15,328 nucleotides of DNA, taken from the NCBI GenBank assembly GCA_030146365.1, contig JASLBU010000251.1, positions 1 to 15,328 of the forward strand, in the 5' to 3' direction. Position numbers and translations under genes: made by a program. The notes beneath the pieces were generated by a model that saw only the letters and a list, made by a program, of their open reading frames with translations, did no database searches and was not told the DNA's origin. This DNA comes from Candidatus Limnocylindria bacterium. GTDB lineage: Bacteria; Chloroflexota; Limnocylindria; QHBO01. This document shows, one piece after another, positions 13,878 to 15,328 of the stretch (positions within the stretch are counted from its first letter, which is position 1; every line of letters starts with the position of its first letter).

Positions 13878-14255
13878 ATGCAGCAGCCACAACCGCGCCA
13901 GTGGCGCCGATACGGGTTCGGCGGTCCTCCGCAACCGTGGGAACACGACGCCATGCGCGACCTGGACCGCCTCTCGACCTCGTACTACGTGGACATCCTG
14001 GAGTCCCAGCGCGCGATCTTCGGGATGCGTCCTGCGGCCGACGTCCGGACCCGCGTGGAGGACCTCCTCGCCACAGCCACGCGGCACAAGCACGAGATCG
14101 ACTACACGCTGCGGCACTGGGCGACGCCGGTGGAGCGCGCGCGGGTGGAGGATCGGCTCCGGTCGCTGATGCGCATCGGGATGCGGCTCCGCGAGCTTCG
14201 TGACGGCGCGCTGGCGGCGGGCGTGACGGTGGGGGTTGCCGCCGAGCGGAGCTGA
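13878..14255 (+). CDS. small helical hypothetical protein
   Basis: I do not recognise a family. The 125 residues are soluble and mostly alpha-helical after a Gln/Pro/Gly-rich start (MQQPQPRQWRRYGFGGPPQPW). Charged helices follow: MRDLDRLSTSYYVDILESQR, ADVRTRVEDLLATATRHKHE, then EYE-type spacing in VERARVEDRLRSLMRIGMRLRELRDG, which could form a coiled coil. There are no cysteines, membrane segments or signal peptide. ATG at 13878 is chosen for the purine-rich GGAAGGGA just upstream; ATG at 13854 or 13830 would lengthen it in frame. The same frame stays open back to 11991 but only as antisense of the tRNA and MFS genes. A possible -10, TACGGT, is at 13823-13828. It stands alone between two divergent or unrelated genes. 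Confidence 0.6.
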   Translation: MQQPQPRQWRRYGFGGPPQPWEHDAMRDLDRLSTSYYVDILESQRAIFGMRPAADVRTRVEDLLATATRHKHEIDYTLRHWATPVERARVEDRLRSLMRIGMRLRELRDGALAAGVTVGVAAERS

Positions 14256-14389
14256 CGGCCCGGGCATGACCCCCGGCGGCGGCTCCGCGGACCGCTGGGG
14301 GAACCGAGCGGCGAGGTCGGAGCCGTTCAGGCAGCGAAACTTCCCGTTGGTTCCCTGGCCGTAGCCCGAGTGCGGCCGCCAGCCCGCCG

Positions 14390-14395
14390 TACACT
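14390..14395 (+). promoter_or_regulatory. -10 box of the threonine dehydratase-like gene, leaderless
   Basis: TACACT is followed by 7 nt (CGGAGGC) and ATG at 14403. The GGAGG there is too close to the ATG (one base) to act as a normal ribosome binding site, so a leaderless start is more likely. Confidence 0.5.
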
Positions 14396-14402
14396 CGGAG
14401 GC

Positions 14403-15328
14403 ATGCCGCGCAATCCCACGCTCGCCGACGTCAACGAGGCACGAGCTCGCCTGCGAGAGATCGCGCTCCACACTCCCCTGGAGCCGAGCCGCGAGCTTGC
14501 CGAGGAGCTCGGCGCCGCCGAGGTGCGGCTCAAGCGCGAGGATGTCCAGCCGACCGGGGCGTTCAAGACCCGCGGCGCCCACAACAAGGTGGGCATCCTG
14601 GCCGAGGCACGACCGGAGTCGGCGCTGGTCACCGCCAGCAGCGGCAACCACGGGATCGCGGTGGCGACGGCCGCGGCACGCCACGGCATGCGCCTCACCG
14701 TGCTGGTCGGCCGGGCGATCTCGCCGGCCAAGCTGGAGCGCCTGCGGGCATTGGAGACGGGGCGCATCACCATTGAGCTGTTCGGGAACGACACCGACGA
14801 CGCAGAGGCCGAGGCGCGTCGCCGCGACGACGCCGGCCACGCGGTCTACGTACCGCCGTACAACGATCCGGAGGTGATCGCCGGTCAGGCGACGGTCGGA
14901 AGCGAGATCCTCGACGAGTGGCCCGAAGTCGACACGATCGTGGTCCCGATCGGCGGCGGCGGGCTCATCGGCGGCATCGGCCTGTGGGCCAAGGCGATGA
15001 AGCCCGGACTGCGGCTCATCGGCGTGCAGCCGGCGGCATCACCGCCCATGTACGCCCACTTCGCCACGCGATCCACGGACCCGATGCCGATCGCGCCGAC
15101 GCTGGCCGATGGCGTCGCCGGCAACATCGAGCGCACGAGCATCACCTGGCGGCTCTGCCGTCAGCTGGTCGACGAGGTCGTGATCGTCGAGGAGGACGAC
15201 ATCGCGGATGCCATGCGCTGGTCGCTCGAGGTGCCCCACATCCTGCTGGAGGGCAGCGCCGTCCTGGGCATCGCCGCGCTGAGGACTCGCCGGTTCGACG
15301 CCACCGAGCGCAAGGTGGCCGTCGTCAC
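14403..15328 (+). CDS. threonine dehydratase-like PLP enzyme, C-terminus beyond the window
   Basis: Fold-type II PLP enzyme of the threonine/serine dehydratase family; the first 308 residues are present and intact. Seen: RLKREDVQPTGAFKTRGAHNKV (42-63) with the PLP lysine K55, TASSGNHGIAVATAAA (substrate/carboxylate loop near 77-92), VPPYNDPEVIAGQATVGSEIL, and the glycine-rich phosphate loop PIGGGGLIGG. These order and spacings are those of biosynthetic or catabolic threonine dehydratase (IlvA/TdcB) and serine racemase-like proteins. The catabolic form lacks a C-terminal ACT domain, but the window stops before that region, so the two cannot be told apart. Likely reaction: L-threonine to 2-oxobutanoate and ammonia. 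The leaderless ATG at 14403 fits the -10 box. Confidence 0.88.
   Translation, partial: MPRNPTLADVNEARARLREIALHTPLEPSRELAEELGAAEVRLKREDVQPTGAFKTRGAHNKVGILAEARPESALVTASSGNHGIAVATAAARHGMRLTVLVGRAISPAKLERLRALETGRITIELFGNDTDDAEAEARRRDDAGHAVYVPPYNDPEVIAGQATVGSEILDEWPEVDTIVVPIGGGGLIGGIGLWAKAMKPGLRLIGVQPAASPPMYAHFATRSTDPMPIAPTLADGVAGNIERTSITWRLCRQLVDEVVIVEEDDIADAMRWSLEVPHILLEGSAVLGIAALRTRRFDATERKVAVV

Noticed and set aside
14256..14402. Possible riboswitch or small RNA upstream of the threonine dehydratase-like gene.
   Set aside because: Several short inverted repeats exist but no known riboswitch or T-box core is recognisable, and the -10 box 7 nt from the ATG leaves no leader for one.
1..15328. 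CRISPR array, toxin-antitoxin pair, restriction or other defence cluster.
   Set aside because: No regularly spaced repeats and no gene with recognisable defence domains were seen. Apart from the edge transposase the window looks like ordinary chromosomal metabolism.

Overview
This is a GC-rich, gene-dense bacterial chromosomal window. Five features suggest the lineage: leaderless genes with a TANNNT-type -10 box 6-7 nt before the start codon, many GTG/TTG starts, 4-bp ATGA/GTGA/TTGA overlaps inside operons, a remnant of a family commonly F420-dependent, and a mycobacterial-CysA-like rhodanese next to SufE. Together they point to a soil or freshwater Chloroflexota bacterium of the Limnocylindria/Ellin6529 kind, with an actinobacterium as the alternative. 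This is inference from style and gene families, not a marker-gene result.

Layout. Positions 1-153 hold the N-terminus of an IS transposase cut by the window edge. Between there and about 400 lies a rearranged stretch ending at a 3'-truncated Gfo/Idh/MocA oxidoreductase gene (286-1227, minus). A ROK-family regulator (1371-2654, plus) is divergent from it. The intergenic region carries a perfect 14-bp palindrome, a leaderless promoter for the regulator, and a short leader ORF whose stop overlaps the oxidoreductase start. A hairpin separates the regulator from the convergent pair nagB-like deaminase plus a second, intact Gfo/Idh/MocA oxidoreductase (2751-4657, minus). These genes look like a small amino-sugar or sugar-acid utilisation locus under ROK control.

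Region 4755-6354 (plus) is a compact sulfur operon: a leaderless CysA-type thiosulfate sulfurtransferase, SufE, and a small uncharacterised protein, joined by 4-bp overlaps. Next come an EamA transporter (6451-7422, plus) and, on the opposite strand, a class I/II aminotransferase (7558-8715). Wedged between their 3' ends is a 209-nt relic of an LLM-class oxidoreductase gene that kept its start and its end but lost its middle.

Region 8867-11994 holds two divergent membrane genes: a protein with about five membrane helices and an alkaline-phosphatase/sulfatase-like domain, and a GT-C (ArnT/PMT-like) glycosyltransferase. They suggest envelope glycan modification. A tRNA-Gln(CUG) follows; its promoter is embedded in the 3' end of an MFS exporter gene (12384-13649, minus). 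That exporter is preceded by a leaderless 15-codon proline-rich leader ORF that ends in a GTGA overlap with it. The window closes with a small helical hypothetical protein and a leaderless threonine dehydratase-like PLP enzyme running off the right edge.

I do not see an obvious new multi-gene defence or mobile system. The most unusual signals are the two leaderless leader ORFs coupled by GTGA to their genes, the palindrome in the ROK intergenic region, and the two traces of gene decay (about 400 and 7353-7561).
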